A stretch of 64,000 nucleotides of DNA. Source: an uncultured Caproiciproducens sp. Its GTDB lineage: Bacteria > Bacillota > Clostridia > Oscillospirales > Acutalibacteraceae. The stretch is taken from assembly GCF_963664915.1 (NCBI RefSeq), contig NZ_OY761810.1, forward strand, positions 1,440,661-1,504,660, written 5' to 3'. Below, piece after piece: positions 9,715-18,450 of the stretch. The position numbers were made by a program, and so were the translations under genes. Each line of letters begins with the position of its first letter. The first letter of the stretch is position 1. The notes beneath the pieces were generated by a model, which saw only the letters and a list, made by a program, of their open reading frames with translations, had not been told where the DNA came from and searched no databases.

Positions 9715-10953
9715 ATGAGCGACAGGGGGCAGCGATTCGACACAGCCGAAATAGACACAGCCAAACACCAGATTCAAACGGAAAAGCGCAGAAAAAAACA
9801 CCGCAGCCGGCGCGAGAGCCGCGTTCCGCACTGGGTCTATAGGATTATTCTCATTTTAATCCTTTGTGTGGTTACCATGCTGTTTTGGTTCAACCGGAAT
9901 AATCTTACCCCCTCAAACGTGATTGAGTGGGTGCAGAACAGTGTTGTCGGCATGGGGATCGGTGACGGGTATCCGTCAAAGATCGCTGGGAATTCCGTGT
10001 CAAAGGGCAATTTTAAATCGATGAACAAAGAAGCAGCCGTTGTCAGTGACACCGCGCTGACCGTTCTGAACTCCACAGCGAAAGCCGTTATCAGCCGCCA
10101 GCATAGTTTTTCCCAGCCGGTAATGAAGGCGAACGGAAACCGGATTTTGATTTACAACCTCGGCGGGAGGGGATATCAGATAGAAAGCCAGAGCAAAACA
10201 CTGGTTAAAGCAGATGGACAGCAGAACATCTTCGCAGGAGCACTCGCCGGCAATGGCCGCTACGCGCTTGTTACGGAGGCGGACGGCTACTACGGATGTC
10301 TTACCGCTTATGCGGCTGACAACAAGGTTCTGTTTCACTACTGGTTTTCTGATTATTACCCGACTGCTGTTGCGCTGAACGCGAACGGCACAAAGGCGGC
10401 GGTTACCGCTGTGAGCGCGAAGGACGGCGGACTGACTTCCGCCGTGTACCTGCTTGATTTCAGCGACAGTAAGCCGGTGGAGCCATTTGCTGTCTATTCG
10501 GAAAATATGATGCTGGATGTTTCATACAGTGATAACGGCACGGTGGCGGCGGTCGGGGATAAAATGGCCGCGGTCATTAATCCGGATAAAAAAACAAAAA
10601 CAAATTTTGATTATCAGGGACTGCAGCTTGCTGCATATTGTATGGATAGCGGGAAGACAGCACTAGGTCTTTCTCCTTACGGAAGCGTCGGAAACGGAAA
10701 ATTGGTTGTGCTGGACGACAGCGGCAGCGCAATAGCGTCCGTCCCGTTTACGCAGTCAATCAGCTCGCTTTCGCTTTATGCGGACACGATGGCCGTCCTT
10801 TCACAGGGGCAGGTGCATTTCTATTCTGCCACGGCGGGCAGTTCCGCCGGAAGCTGTGACGCGGGAAACGACGCCCGGGCAATCGTTCTTCATGACGAAA
10901 CTTCGGTCTATATTTTGGGTGTTTCCGAGATTCGGCTGGTGAACAGCAAATGA
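9715..10953 (+). CDS. Membrane-anchored beta-propeller-like protein, DUF5711-like
   Basis: A 412-residue protein with a basic N-terminus (KRRKKHRSRRESR), one membrane helix near residues 42-61 (IILILILCVVTMLFWF), and a long beta-rich region outside the cytoplasm. Short repeated blocks such as GRYALVTEADGYYG, NGTKAAVTAVSAKDGG and NGTVAAVGDKMA suggest propeller blades. The layout fits the DUF5711 proteins often found beside truA or cvpA in Ruminococcaceae; I am matching this from memory. It starts one base after the truA stop. No catalytic residues are evident. A structural or sensing role at the cell surface is possible. Confidence 0.6.
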   Translation: MSDRGQRFDTAEIDTAKHQIQTEKRRKKHRSRRESRVPHWVYRIILILILCVVTMLFWFNRNNLTPSNVIEWVQNSVVGMGIGDGYPSKIAGNSVSKGNFKSMNKEAAVVSDTALTVLNSTAKAVISRQHSFSQPVMKANGNRILIYNLGGRGYQIESQSKTLVKADGQQNIFAGALAGNGRYALVTEADGYYGCLTAYAADNKVLFHYWFSDYYPTAVALNANGTKAAVTAVSAKDGGLTSAVYLLDFSDSKPVEPFAVYSENMMLDVSYSDNGTVAAVGDKMAAVINPDKKTKTNFDYQGLQLAAYCMDSGKTALGLSPYGSVGNGKLVVLDDSGSAIASVPFTQSISSLSLYADTMAVLSQGQVHFYSATAGSSAGSCDAGNDARAIVLHDETSVYILGVSEIRLVNSK

Positions 10954-10958
10954 GTCAC

Positions 10959-10987
10959 TTGTAGTTAAATCCGTTTTGTGATATATT
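10959..10987 (+). promoter_or_regulatory. Candidate promoter of the cvpA-pgsA-clp group
   Basis: TTGTAG (10959-10964) and TATATT (10982-10987) are 17 bases apart in the only sizeable gap between the DUF5711-like gene and the CvpA gene. An A/T-rich imperfect palindrome (ATATATAAAAAACGATATAT) follows. No terminator separates it from the upstream gene, so read-through is also possible. Confidence 0.4.
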
Positions 10988-11030
10988 ATTTTTTATATAT
11001 AAAAAACGATATATGTCAGGGAGGGAAAAA

Positions 11031-11549
11031 TTGGGCACAATACTTGATATCATACTATGTATCATCGCCTTATGTTTTATTATTTCAGGCTTTAGAATAG
11101 GGCTTGTCCGGTCGCTGGTGGAGCTGATCGGCTATGTTTTTGCGATTGTTGCCGCGATTGTGCTGGCTGATTATCTTACGGAAGCGGTTTGTGCCTATTT
11201 GGTGAAACTGCACCCTGTAACCGTTCTGGGCCGTACTTCCGTTAAAATTATATCAATAATCGTCATTTTTGTTCTTCTTCAGTTATTAGTTCAGATGGCT
11301 TCGCATGCATTGGACGCCGTATGCAGGCTGCCAATTTTGCATTTGGTGAATTCTTTGCTTGGCGGAGTGTTCGGCCTGATAAAGGGAGCGCTGGTTGTGG
11401 CTGTCATATGTGCGGTTTTACAGCTTTCGCTTCCGTTAATTTCTGCAAAATTCCCGCAAATTAAAGAGCAGGAAATCAGGCAGTCCAATATTTACAAGTA
11501 TGTATATGCTCATAATCCAGTATATTTACTGTATCAGGCGGAATTTTAG
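11031..11549 (+). CDS. CvpA family membrane protein
   Basis: The protein has four or more hydrophobic helices and the CvpA-type pattern: LDIILCIIALCFIISGFRIGLVRSLVELIGYV, then VKIISIIVIFVLL and LLGGVFGLIKGALVVAV. CvpA proteins are small inner-membrane proteins tied to colicin V production and envelope stress in enterobacteria; their Firmicute role is unclear. A TTG at 11031 preceded by GGGAGGGAAAAA is the best start (172 residues). An ATG 18 bases upstream would put that ribosome binding site inside the gene. pgsA follows after 16 bases. Confidence 0.75.
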   Translation: MGTILDIILCIIALCFIISGFRIGLVRSLVELIGYVFAIVAAIVLADYLTEAVCAYLVKLHPVTVLGRTSVKIISIIVIFVLLQLLVQMASHALDAVCRLPILHLVNSLLGGVFGLIKGALVVAVICAVLQLSLPLISAKFPQIKEQEIRQSNIYKYVYAHNPVYLLYQAEF

Positions 11550-11565
11550 AATGGGGTAAATATGA

Positions 11566-12177
11566 ATGAAAAACAGGAATAAGAATATTAATATACCAAA
11601 CGGACTGTCGGTTTTACGCATTATTTTAATTATCCCGTTCGTGTATTATTTTATGCGTAACGAGCTTTTGCAGGCGGCAATTGTGCTGGTCGTTTCCGGT
11701 CTTACAGACATGTTTGACGGCATGATTGCGCGCAAATTCAACCAGTTCACGGAACTGGGGCAGATGCTCGACCCGCTTTCCGACAAGCTGACGCAGGGCG
11801 CGGTTGCTATTTGCCTTGCGATTGAAGAGCCGGTTTTAATTCCTCTTTTGGGAATTTTTGTTTTAAAAGAAGCTTTGATGGTCATTGCCGCCTGTTTTCT
11901 GATTAAGAAAAACAAAAGGCCGGGGGGCTCCAAATGGTACGGCAAGGTTGCAACCACCCTGTTCTATATCTCTTTTGCCATTATTGTGGCGCTGAAGGGT
12001 ATCTGGAAGATCCAAAATCTAACCGTGACCATTATTTTACTTTCAATTACCGCTGCATTTATGATTTACGCATTCGTGCAGTATTTTCAAATGTACCTTT
12101 CCATTCTGCAATCCAATGACCCGAAAGACGCAATGGACATTGATGAGCTGATGGATAAAAAATCAACCAGAAAATAA
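11566..12177 (+). CDS. pgsA: CDP-alcohol phosphatidyltransferase (phosphatidylglycerophosphate synthase, PgsA-like)
   Basis: The 203-residue membrane protein contains the CDP-alcohol phosphatidyltransferase signature: DMFDGMIARKFNQFTELG followed by QMLDPLSDK, which matches D-G-x2-A-R-x8-G-x3-D-x3-D. PgsA makes phosphatidylglycerophosphate from CDP-diacylglycerol and glycerol-3-phosphate. Several hydrophobic helices flank the motif. The start GLSVLRIILIIPF after a basic N-terminus is typical. The family also includes phosphatidylserine and cardiolipin synthases, so the exact substrate is assigned from length and general similarity. Confidence 0.85.
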   Translation: MKNRNKNINIPNGLSVLRIILIIPFVYYFMRNELLQAAIVLVVSGLTDMFDGMIARKFNQFTELGQMLDPLSDKLTQGAVAICLAIEEPVLIPLLGIFVLKEALMVIAACFLIKKNKRPGGSKWYGKVATTLFYISFAIIVALKGIWKIQNLTVTIILLSITAAFMIYAFVQYFQMYLSILQSNDPKDAMDIDELMDKKSTRK

Positions 12178-12225
12178 CCAGTTTTTTAATATATATTTTT
12201 GAAAGAGAAGAAGTGAGCTATATCT

Positions 12226-14517
12226 ATGATGTGTTCGAGATGCCATAAAAGGCCGGCGGTTGTTTTTATCTCGCCGACGGTTAATTCAAAAGAGAGCCAG
12301 GGACTCTGCCTTGTCTGCGCCAAGGAGCTCGGCATTAAGCCCGTCAACGATTTGATGGAGAAGATGGGAATCACCGAGGAACAGATGGAGGCAATGGAGT
12401 CGGAACTGAACGAACTGATGGCCGCCAATGCGGATGGTACGGAGGATGGGGAGGATAGCGGTGACGACGGCTTTGTGCCGGGGGGAGCCGCAACGTTTCC
12501 TTTTCTTCAGAATGTTTTTTCCGGCAGTGAAAGCAGCCCGGAAAAGATTCAGGACAATGATACGGCTAAAAAAGACAGAAGAGAAAAAAAGAAAACAAAA
12601 AGGAAGCATCTTGATACCTATTGCACCAATTTAACCGCGAAGGCGCAGGCAGGTGAGATTGATAATATCATCGGCCGCGACAAAGAAATTTCCCGAGTGA
12701 TACAGATTTTAAGCCGACGTACGAAAAACAATCCGTGTCTGATCGGTGAACCGGGTGTCGGAAAAACTGCCGTGGCGGAAGGTCTGGCACTGCGTATTGC
12801 AAACGGTACCGTACCCGCAAGACTGATGAAAAAAGAAATTCATCTGCTCGATTTAACAGCTTTGGTTGCCGGCACACAGTTCCGCGGCCAATTTGAAAGC
12901 CGTATTAAGGGACTTGTCGATGAAGTAAAGGCAGAAGGCAATATCATACTGTTTATCGACGAGGTGCATAATCTTGTTGGCACAGGCGACGCGGAAGGCT
13001 CTATGAACGCCGCCAATATCTTGAAACCGGCGCTGTCAAGAGGCGAAATACAGGTGATCGGCGCAACAACTTTTGTGGAATACCGCAAACACATTGAAAA
13101 GGATGCCGCTTTGGAAAGGCGTTTTCAGCCTGTTACCATAGCGGAACCCTCCGTTGAAGAAACCGTAGATGTGTTAATGGGCATTAAGTCGTACTATGAA
13201 GCATATCACCGCGTCCGCGTTCCGGAGCAGATTGTGCGAAAGGCTGCGGTGCTTTCGGAAAGATACATCAACGACCGTTTTCTGCCCGACAAGGCAATAG
13301 ACTTACTTGACGAAGCTTGCGCCTGCGCTGCGCTTCGCAATAGTTCCATGGCGGATTATGATTCGGTAAACTTTGAGCTGGAAAAGTTGAAAGAGCGCGA
13401 GGAAGAGCTTACTGCAGACGATGTTCAGCCTGATTATGAAAGGCTGGCGGCGGTGCGCACCGATATTTCCAAGCTGGAGGAAAGAACAAGGGAACTTGCA
13501 CCCATGGCTCTTGGAGCTGCGGTTGAAGAAAAGGATATCGCAAGGGTTATCGAACTTTGGACTGGGATTCCCGCAAGCAGAATACAGGAAAATGAGCTGA
13601 AAAAACTGGCGGATATCGAAGATACCTTGAATTCGAAGATTATTGGACAGCAGGAGGCGGTGAAAGCCGTTTCGGCGGCGATCCGCCGCAGCAGGGTGCA
13701 GATCAGCCCCCGCCGCAGACCTGCGTCTTTCATCTTTGTAGGCCCGACCGGCGTGGGAAAGACCGAGCTGGTTAAGGTACTGTCAAAGGAGCTGTTTGAC
13801 ACACCGGAAACGCTGATACGGCTCGATATGTCGGAATTTATGGAAAAGCATTCGGTGTCCCGGATCATCGGTTCGCCTCCGGGCTATGTAGGCTACGACG
13901 AAGCCGGCCAGGTTACGGAAAAAGTGCGACGGCGTCCATACTCCGTTCTGCTTTTTGACGAAATTGAGAAAGCGCATCCCGATGTGATGAATATTCTTCT
14001 GCAAATTCTTGACGAGGGACGCATTACCGACGCTCATGGCCGTACCGTCAACTTTGAAAACACGGTGTTGGTCATGACCTCCAATGCGGGCAGCGAAAAA
14101 AAGGAGGGTACGCTCGGATTTGCCAAGAATGATACCGATGTAACGCGTGAAAAGGCATTGAAGGCTCTCTCTGACTTTCTGCGCCCCGAATTCTTGAGCC
14201 GTGTAGATGAAGTCATTGTATTCCGTCCTCTCAACACAGACGATTTTGAGGCTATTTCTCACCTGATGTTGAATGAATACGTGGATTCCCTGAAAGAACG
14301 CGGCATCAAGCTGATTTATGACGATAAGGCGACCCGTTATTTAGCGCAGCATGCTTTTGGCGGGAAAAGCGCCGCAAGAGATTTGCGCAACCTCATCCGC
14401 CGGCAGGTGGAAGATAAGATTGCGTCGCTGATTGTTGATCATTACGGTGATACAATTATCGGAATTTCCATTTCAGCAGATGAAAAAGACGGGATTATCT
14501 TGGACGTTCTGAAATAA
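12226..14517 (+). CDS. ClpE-like AAA+ ATPase with N-terminal zinc finger (Clp protease ATP-binding subunit)
   Basis: A 763-residue class I Clp/Hsp100 ATPase. The N-terminus carries two CxxC pairs (Cys3/Cys6 and Cys28/Cys31), a zinc finger like that of ClpE, then an acidic linker with a run of Lys and Arg. The first AAA+ module has Walker [10 protein letters not shown] and [15 protein letters not shown]; the second has Walker [10 protein letters not shown], Walker [12 protein letters not shown] and the sensor [11 protein letters not shown] short coiled-coil stretch lies between them. The double Clp N-domain of ClpC is absent. Partners are likely ClpP and unfolded proteins. Five tRNA genes follow on the same strand. 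Confidence 0.88.
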   Translation: MMCSRCHKRPAVVFISPTVNSKESQGLCLVCAKELGIKPVNDLMEKMGITEEQMEAMESELNELMAANADGTEDGEDSGDDGFVPGGAATFPFLQNVFSGSESSPEKIQDNDTAKKDRREKKKTKRKHLDTYCTNLTAKAQAGEIDNIIGRDKEISRVIQILSRRTKNNPCLIGEPGVGKTAVAEGLALRIANGTVPARLMKKEIHLLDLTALVAGTQFRGQFESRIKGLVDEVKAEGNIILFIDEVHNLVGTGDAEGSMNAANILKPALSRGEIQVIGATTFVEYRKHIEKDAALERRFQPVTIAEPSVEETVDVLMGIKSYYEAYHRVRVPEQIVRKAAVLSERYINDRFLPDKAIDLLDEACACAALRNSSMADYDSVNFELEKLKEREEELTADDVQPDYERLAAVRTDISKLEERTRELAPMALGAAVEEKDIARVIELWTGIPASRIQENELKKLADIEDTLNSKIIGQQEAVKAVSAAIRRSRVQISPRRRPASFIFVGPTGVGKTELVKVLSKELFDTPETLIRLDMSEFMEKHSVSRIIGSPPGYVGYDEAGQVTEKVRRRPYSVLLFDEIEKAHPDVMNILLQILDEGRITDAHGRTVNFENTVLVMTSNAGSEKKEGTLGFAKNDTDVTREKALKALSDFLRPEFLSRVDEVIVFRPLNTDDFEAISHLMLNEYVDSLKERGIKLIYDDKATRYLAQHAFGGKSAARDLRNLIRRQVEDKIASLIVDHYGDTIIGISISADEKDGIILDVLK

Positions 14518-14552
14518 ATATTTAAAAAGGCGGGGGAAAAGTCAACAAGATA

Positions 14553-14582
14553 TTGACATTTGCCACTGAACTGTGCTACAAT
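14553..14582 (+). promoter_or_regulatory. Promoter of the tRNA cluster
   Basis: TTGACA (14553-14558) and TACAAT (14577-14582), 18 bases apart, lie 18 bases before the first tRNA. It would serve tRNA-Gly and probably the next three. Confidence 0.75.
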
Positions 14583-14600
14583 GATAGCCGTCGCTAAAAT

Positions 14601-14674
14601 GCGAGTGTAGTTCAGTGGTAGAACTCCAGCCTTCCAAGCTGGTCGTGTGGGTTCGATTCCCATCACTCGCTCCA
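14601..14674 (+). tRNA. tRNA-Gly (anticodon TCC)
   Basis: The cloverleaf can be folded by eye: acceptor GCGAGTG with CACTCGC, anticodon stem CCAGC/GCTGG around loop CTTCCAA, T-loop TTCGATT, and an encoded CCA end. Confidence 0.96.
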
Positions 14675-14683
14675 TGGGTATGT

Positions 14684-14760
14684 GCGCCAATAGCTCAGCT
14701 GGATAGAGCAACTGCCTTCTAAGCAGTAGGTCAGGGGTTCGAGTCCCTTTTGGCGCGCCA
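14684..14760 (+). tRNA. tRNA-Arg (anticodon TCT)
   Basis: Acceptor GCGCCAA pairs with TTGGCGC; anticodon stem ACTGC/GCAGT holds loop CTTCTAA; T-loop TTCGAGT; CCA is encoded. Confidence 0.96.
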
Positions 14761-14765
14761 TATAT

Positions 14766-14843
14766 GGTGGATGTAGCTTAGTTGGTTAAAGCGCCAGTTT
14801 GTGGCACTGGAGACCGTGGGTTCGAATCCCATCTTCCACCCCA
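14766..14843 (+). tRNA. tRNA-His (anticodon GTG)
   Basis: The extra 5' G opposite the discriminator C is present, as expected for tRNA-His. Anticodon stem CCAGT/ACTGG holds TTGTGGC. The acceptor stem has one T-T mismatch at its sixth pair. CCA is encoded. Confidence 0.93.
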
Positions 14844-14889
14844 TTTAAAAATTGGCGCGGAGCAAAACTGAGTGTTCCGCGCTTCATAT

Positions 14890-14965
14890 TGGGCTGTAGC
14901 CAAGGGGTAAGGCAACGGACTTTGACTCCGTCATTCCGTAGGTTCAAATCCTGCCAGCCCAGCCA
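14890..14965 (+). tRNA. tRNA-Gln (anticodon TTG)
   Basis: Acceptor TGGGCTG pairs with CAGCCCA; anticodon stem ACGGA/TCCGT holds CTTTGAC; CCA is encoded. Confidence 0.95.
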
Positions 14966-15009
14966 ACAGGGCCTGTCTGCGGGCATAATACGTGGACAGG
15001 CATTTGTTA

Positions 15010-15038
15010 TTGACATCGGCTTTTAAAGCTGATATAAT
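15010..15038 (+). promoter_or_regulatory. Consensus sigma-A promoter of tRNA-Lys
   Basis: A perfect TTGACA (15010-15015) and a perfect TATAAT (15033-15038) with 17-base spacing stand just upstream of tRNA-Lys, giving this tRNA its own promoter. Confidence 0.85.
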
Positions 15039-15053
15039 ATACAAGTTGCTTAT

Positions 15054-15129
15054 GAATCATTAGCTCAGTCGGTAGAGCACTTGACTTTTAATCAAGGTGT
15101 CCGGGGTTCGAATCCCCGATGGTTCACCA
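15054..15129 (+). tRNA. tRNA-Lys (anticodon TTT), island attachment site
   Basis: Acceptor GAATCAT pairs with ATGGTTC, anticodon loop CTTTTAA lies in stem TTGA(C)/(G)TCAA, T-loop TTCGAAT, CCA encoded. The gene is intact, and its 3' half (15080-15122) reappears at 35890-35932, marking it as the integration target of the island to its right. Confidence 0.96.
15080..15122 (+). repeat. attL: left direct repeat of the tRNA-Lys island
   Basis: These 43 bases of tRNA-Lys (anticodon loop, variable region, T-arm and part of the acceptor) match 35890-35932 with one difference, C at 15115 against T at 35925. The integrase gene lies on the island side, as in tRNA-integrating elements. Confidence 0.85.
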
Positions 15130-15141
15130 ATAAGATAAATT

Positions 15142-15168
15142 AGGGGAAAGAGAATGTCTCTTTTCCCT
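15142..15168 (+). terminator. Hairpin after tRNA-Lys
   Basis: A 12-bp stem (AGGGGAAAGAGA with TCTCTTTTCCCT) around ATG follows the tRNA by 12 bases. The T-run after it is weak. Confidence 0.6.
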
Positions 15169-15793
15169 GTTTATCAAATAACTGATGTATTTCACAAATG
15201 ATTGCAGGCAAGCAATCGCATTGGTATAAAATTTATTACCCAGCTCTTTCATGAGCCTGTCCCCAATACAGTGACGTTGGCCGGACAGAAGTATCATTGT
15301 CCCTTATTTGGATCATCGCTATTCAATCTGCCTTTCTTAATATGATTGAATGAACAGTACGTATTCTTTCATACTGGCTTTGCGGTTTCTAATGTGTCCG
15401 CCCAAATAAGTAATGTCCTTGTGTTACACTATGATTTCAGCAATCGGTGTGAACGATTGTTTTGAAATATTTGTCCAAGTGCGCCAACCTCGCGCAGTAG
15501 CTGTGAAGCTACACTAAGAGGTACACAATGTTTATCATTGTGGAATGAATGATAATGAAAAAACAAAGTCTGCACCCTAACGTTCCAATAAGGGTACAGA
15601 CTCTTGACATGTATCCGAAATGCGTGATAAAATATCAGCACATAAACGGCATTCACAAGTCATAAGTGGTCGTGTAACCCTTATGGCGCAAGGCGATTAA
15701 CTGTTTAGTAGACGGTTTTTCGCCTGTGGATGCTTTTTTGTATTCCACGGAAAAATTATAATACAAAATTTGGTAAAAAGCAAGCAGTTTCTT
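15169..15793. other. Island left flank without a convincing gene
   Basis: This stretch holds no gene I can support. The longest frame (leftward, 15429-15656) has no recognisable protein features and overlaps a terminator hairpin. Two further stem-loops lie near 15692-15728 (GGCGA/TCGCC) and 15733-15760 (GTGGA/TCCAC). It probably contains the integrase-side arm sites of the attachment region. Confidence 0.5.
15567..15602 (-). terminator. Leftward intrinsic terminator
   Basis: AGTCTGCACCCT and AGGGTACAGACT form a 12-bp stem with one mismatch around a 12-base loop. On the minus strand it is followed by TTTGTTTTTT. Confidence 0.6.
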
Positions 15794-15826
15794 AAAAAGG
15801 CCCATGTTATAAGCATGAGCCTTTTT
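15794..15826 (-). terminator. Terminator at the integrase 3' end
   Basis: AAAAAGGC(C)CATG and CATG(A)GCCTTTTT flank TTATAAG. A-run and T-run on both sides make it work in either direction. It begins 2 bases past the integrase stop. Confidence 0.7.
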
Positions 15827-15827
15827 G

Positions 15828-16736
15828 TTATTGTATTTGTCTGTGGTGTAATTTAAATTTGATTGTTTTTCTTTTTGGTTTTTTTTCTAAAACTGAAACC
15901 TGTTCGTGTAAGTATTTTGTATTAGCATCTGTGTAGGTATTCATAGTAAAATTAATATCTTTGTGGCCTAGTATTTCGGATATGGCCTTATAGCTTGCTT
16001 TATTTTCCATCATTCGAGTTGCAAAAGAATGCCTATAGACGTGGTTAGTTACTATTTTTATCCCTGTTGCTTTTCTAATTCGATCATATAGTTTTCTTAA
16101 TACTGTTTTCGTAAGAGGACTCCTTTTTGTAGAAGTAAAGATATAATCACAGTAATGGGGAAGAGATATGATGATATTATATGCTTCTGTAAGTAAAGGC
16201 ACTGTACGAATTCCTGCCTTGGATTTACTTTTTTTGATATATATTTCCTTTTCCAGAGAATTGAAGTCGGCCCATTTCAAATTTCTGATTTCACAGGCTC
16301 TAAGTCCTGTGTCTAATAGAAAAATAACAATATGCCCTAAAGGATCTTTTTTTGCGGCATTAATTACAGCTTCCTCTTCTTCAGGCGTCAACGCCCGTAC
16401 TTCCCCTTAAGTGGCATCTGGAACGTTTAGATCAAGAGCCGGATTGCTATCACACAGATGATTATGTACAGCTCTATCGTAGGCACCTTTTAATACTATT
16501 CTCATCTTTGTGATTGTAGACTTAGAATATTTTTTTGCGGCTTCATTAAGTATTTTTTGGAAATATACTTCTTCTACCTCAGTGATAGACACCGTTGCCA
16601 ATTCCGGCCTTATTTTGCACAACATGATAATAATATACTTATAGCATTGATAGGTATTCTCTTTCTTGCATGGCTGTATATATGTCACTAACCATTCGTT
16701 TAGCCATTTACTGACTGTTATCGTCTCTTGCGTCAT
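15828..16736 (-). pseudogene. Tyrosine recombinase/integrase interrupted by an in-frame stop
   Basis: Two blocks in the same frame make one phage-type integrase. The first (from ATG 16736, preceded by AAGGAGG) is the SAM-like DNA-binding domain (TVSKWLNEWLVTYIQPCKK). It ends at TAA 16409-16407 after NVPDAT. Without any frame change the next codons read GEVRALTPEEEEAVI and run into the catalytic domain: arginine in DTGLRACEIRNL, HVYRHSFATRM box, LGHKDINFTMNTY with the histidine and the tyrosine nucleophile. The full protein would be about 302 residues. Unless the TAA is read through, or the domain is re-initiated from the TTG at 16391, the enzyme is inactive. Its place beside tRNA-Lys fits its role in island integration. 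Confidence 0.85.
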
Positions 16737-16820
16737 ATGTTCTATGACCTCCTTATTTTTCTTACCAGAATACTTATCGGATGCAGTACAAAAAAAAAGC
16801 AAGTGGGACGACTGTGATAT

Positions 16821-17183
16821 TTAATGACTGTCTATAAAAAACCGGAAGGACTTCCGCTTTTCTATAGTATTTCCACCTTCGCACAGACCTTCAGTCCATC
16901 CTCTATCCCAAGCAGAAACAAACTGTCCTCGCCCGGCTTCAGGCCATTTTTTTTTTAGAAATTCCGCAGGGATGGAGGTGAAGCCTCTACGGATCGTTGC
17001 CTTTGTTTCGTATACAAGTAATTCCCGACCGTTATCAATACGATAAATGTAGAAATCTTCATGATCCTCCCGTATGACATCAACTGATTCATCAGGAGAA
17101 ATACCGAAATGTTGGATATAAAGTCTCGGGAAATAGATTTGCTTTGTAGCTGAGATTTTTAGCGGACATCCTAAAATATTCAT
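16821..17183 (-). CDS. Small AbrB/SpoVT-like protein with two half-repeats
   Basis: A 120-residue protein of no firm family. Two segments resemble the swapped-hairpin AbrB fold, which binds DNA: ISATKQIYFPRLYIQHFGIS with DVIREDHEDFYIYRI, and IRRGFTSIPAEFLKKKW with QFVSAWDRGWTEGL. The start ATG overlaps the stop of the next gene upstream by 4 bases (ATGA), so the two are translationally coupled and may work as a pair. GGGATGA upstream is the likely ribosome binding site. A transcription regulator, or the antitoxin-like partner of an element maintenance pair, is possible, but no toxin is visible. Confidence 0.6.
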   Translation of the reverse strand: MNILGCPLKISATKQIYFPRLYIQHFGISPDESVDVIREDHEDFYIYRIDNGRELLVYETKATIRRGFTSIPAEFLKKKWPEAGRGQFVSAWDRGWTEGLCEGGNTIEKRKSFRFFIDSH

Positions 17184-17521
17184 TTGCTTATCATCCCTTC
17201 AATACATAGAAATTCGGTCCCCTTTGGGCAGACAATAATCCCTTCGGTAGTAGCCACAAGATAAACGCAGCCTCCGATCTGAACGTGATTAGATTTCGCC
17301 CAATCAATCGGCAGATTAAACCTGCCGATGCTGAGTTCCTTTAATTCCATGCTCGATTTTTTTCGGGTGGTAGGCTTAATGATCAGCAGGTTTTTGTTGC
17401 GCTGCATGTATACCTCTGAGGTTCCCCTGATGCCATAAAGCTTGCGTATGCTTTTATCGATCACGATCCGATACCTTGCTGAAACAATTGACGGCAGTCC
17501 AATTATTTTAATGTACTTCAT
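17180..17521 (-). CDS. Small AbrB/SpoVT-like protein with two half-repeats
   Basis: About 113 residues from the ATG at 17521, chosen because GGAG lies 7 bases before it; ATGs at 17527 and 17539 are alternatives. Two AbrB-like segments can be seen: SARYRIVIDKSIRKLYGI with EVYMQRNKNLLIIKP, and SIGRFNLPIDWAKSNHVQIG with CVYLVATTEGIIVCPKG. Both have the strand-helix-strand pattern of the swapped-hairpin fold. With the overlapping gene downstream it makes a two-gene unit inside the element remnant. The fold is inferred from pattern only. Confidence 0.6.
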   Translation of the reverse strand: MKYIKIIGLPSIVSARYRIVIDKSIRKLYGIRGTSEVYMQRNKNLLIIKPTTRKKSSMELKELSIGRFNLPIDWAKSNHVQIGGCVYLVATTEGIIVCPKGTEFLCIEGMISK

Positions 17522-17705
17522 TTTCATTCTCCATTTCATGGGCAGACCGGGATTCTTCCTGATCTGCTCTTAATTTTATAATCTGCCTCCTGTTTTCAAA
17601 GCAGAGAAAAAAGAAGGAGTGCCCTGCTGATTTATAATTCATCCATGGCGCACTTTACCCATCACCGGATTTGTCACTGTCATATTTTCGCTTAAGTAGA
17701 AGCTT

Positions 17706-18383
17706 CTACTTAGCTAACTTAGAGATAAACTCTTTTTTTCTCTGCTTTAACGGTACCTTCGTTGTAGAGTTAGTTCTTTGGGGTGTCATATTGACACGGG
17801 GGGGCATGTCAAATTGGCTTAAAAGAAGGCGGAAGAAAATCCGGATTCTCAGCAAACGGGATGCTGATATCTTTTTGTTGCGATCTCTTTTCCCCTTAAC
17901 AGGAATAACCTGATGATCGTACGGCGCGGGTACGGATGTTGTGTTTTCAGTAAGCTCCTCATGGGATGGATTCTCTGGCATTATGAAAGTCTGTTCTGGG
18001 ATTTCCAGCTGTACGTATGCAGCCTCCATGCATTGAATTGTTTCCTGCTTATCTTCTTGGGTGCCAATGGCTGCGGCCTGGTCTGCCGGTTCTGTTATCT
18101 GCGGTTCCGTGAATACTGTGTATCGGTTAGAAGTTTGTCCGTTATTAAGATTCCGGCGGCGTGGTTCGGAGATGATCATCCCTGCCTTTTCTAGTTCGCG
18201 CAGCGCGCGGGTAACAGTGGCCACACTGATTTTGCAGTCCTCCGCAATGGTCTTTTTGGACGGCCAGCACTCTCCCTTTCCGTTGCTGCACTCTGCTAAA
18301 TACAGATAGACGTTTATTGATTTGGCTGTCAATCTTAAATTTCGTACAATTTTCATTACATTTGATACAAAATATCCTTTCAT
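17706..18383 (-). CDS. Winged helix-turn-helix protein of an integrative element
   Basis: A 225-residue protein. Residues 18-75 form a clear helix-turn-helix: RLTAKSINVYLYLAEC, GECWPSKKTIAEDCKISVA, TVTRALRELEKAGMII, followed by a wing (EPRRRNLNNGQTSNRYTVF). This pattern occurs in replication-initiation and regulatory proteins of Firmicute integrative elements. The rest is polar and ends in a basic tail (VPLKQRKKEFISKLAK). GGGGGAG stands before the ATG. It lies between the AbrB-like pair and the coupling-protein fragment, so it probably belongs to the decayed element. Confidence 0.7.
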   Translation of the reverse strand: MKGYFVSNVMKIVRNLRLTAKSINVYLYLAECSNGKGECWPSKKTIAEDCKISVATVTRALRELEKAGMIISEPRRRNLNNGQTSNRYTVFTEPQITEPADQAAAIGTQEDKQETIQCMEAAYVQLEIPEQTFIMPENPSHEELTENTTSVPAPYDHQVIPVKGKRDRNKKISASRLLRIRIFFRLLLSQFDMPPRVNMTPQRTNSTTKVPLKQRKKEFISKLAK

Positions 18384-18450
18384 GCCGCTCCCCCTAAATA
18401 TTAAAAAATAATGGGGCGGGAACTTTTATTCTCCCGCCCTGAAATAAGTA

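Noticed and set aside
15429..15656. Leftward 75-codon frame between tRNA-Lys and the integrase
   Set aside because: It overlaps a clear terminator hairpin, has no ribosome binding site and shows no protein-like pattern.
16821..17521. Type II toxin-antitoxin module
   Set aside because: Both proteins look like DNA-binding AbrB-type proteins of equal size; no toxin-like partner is visible beside them.
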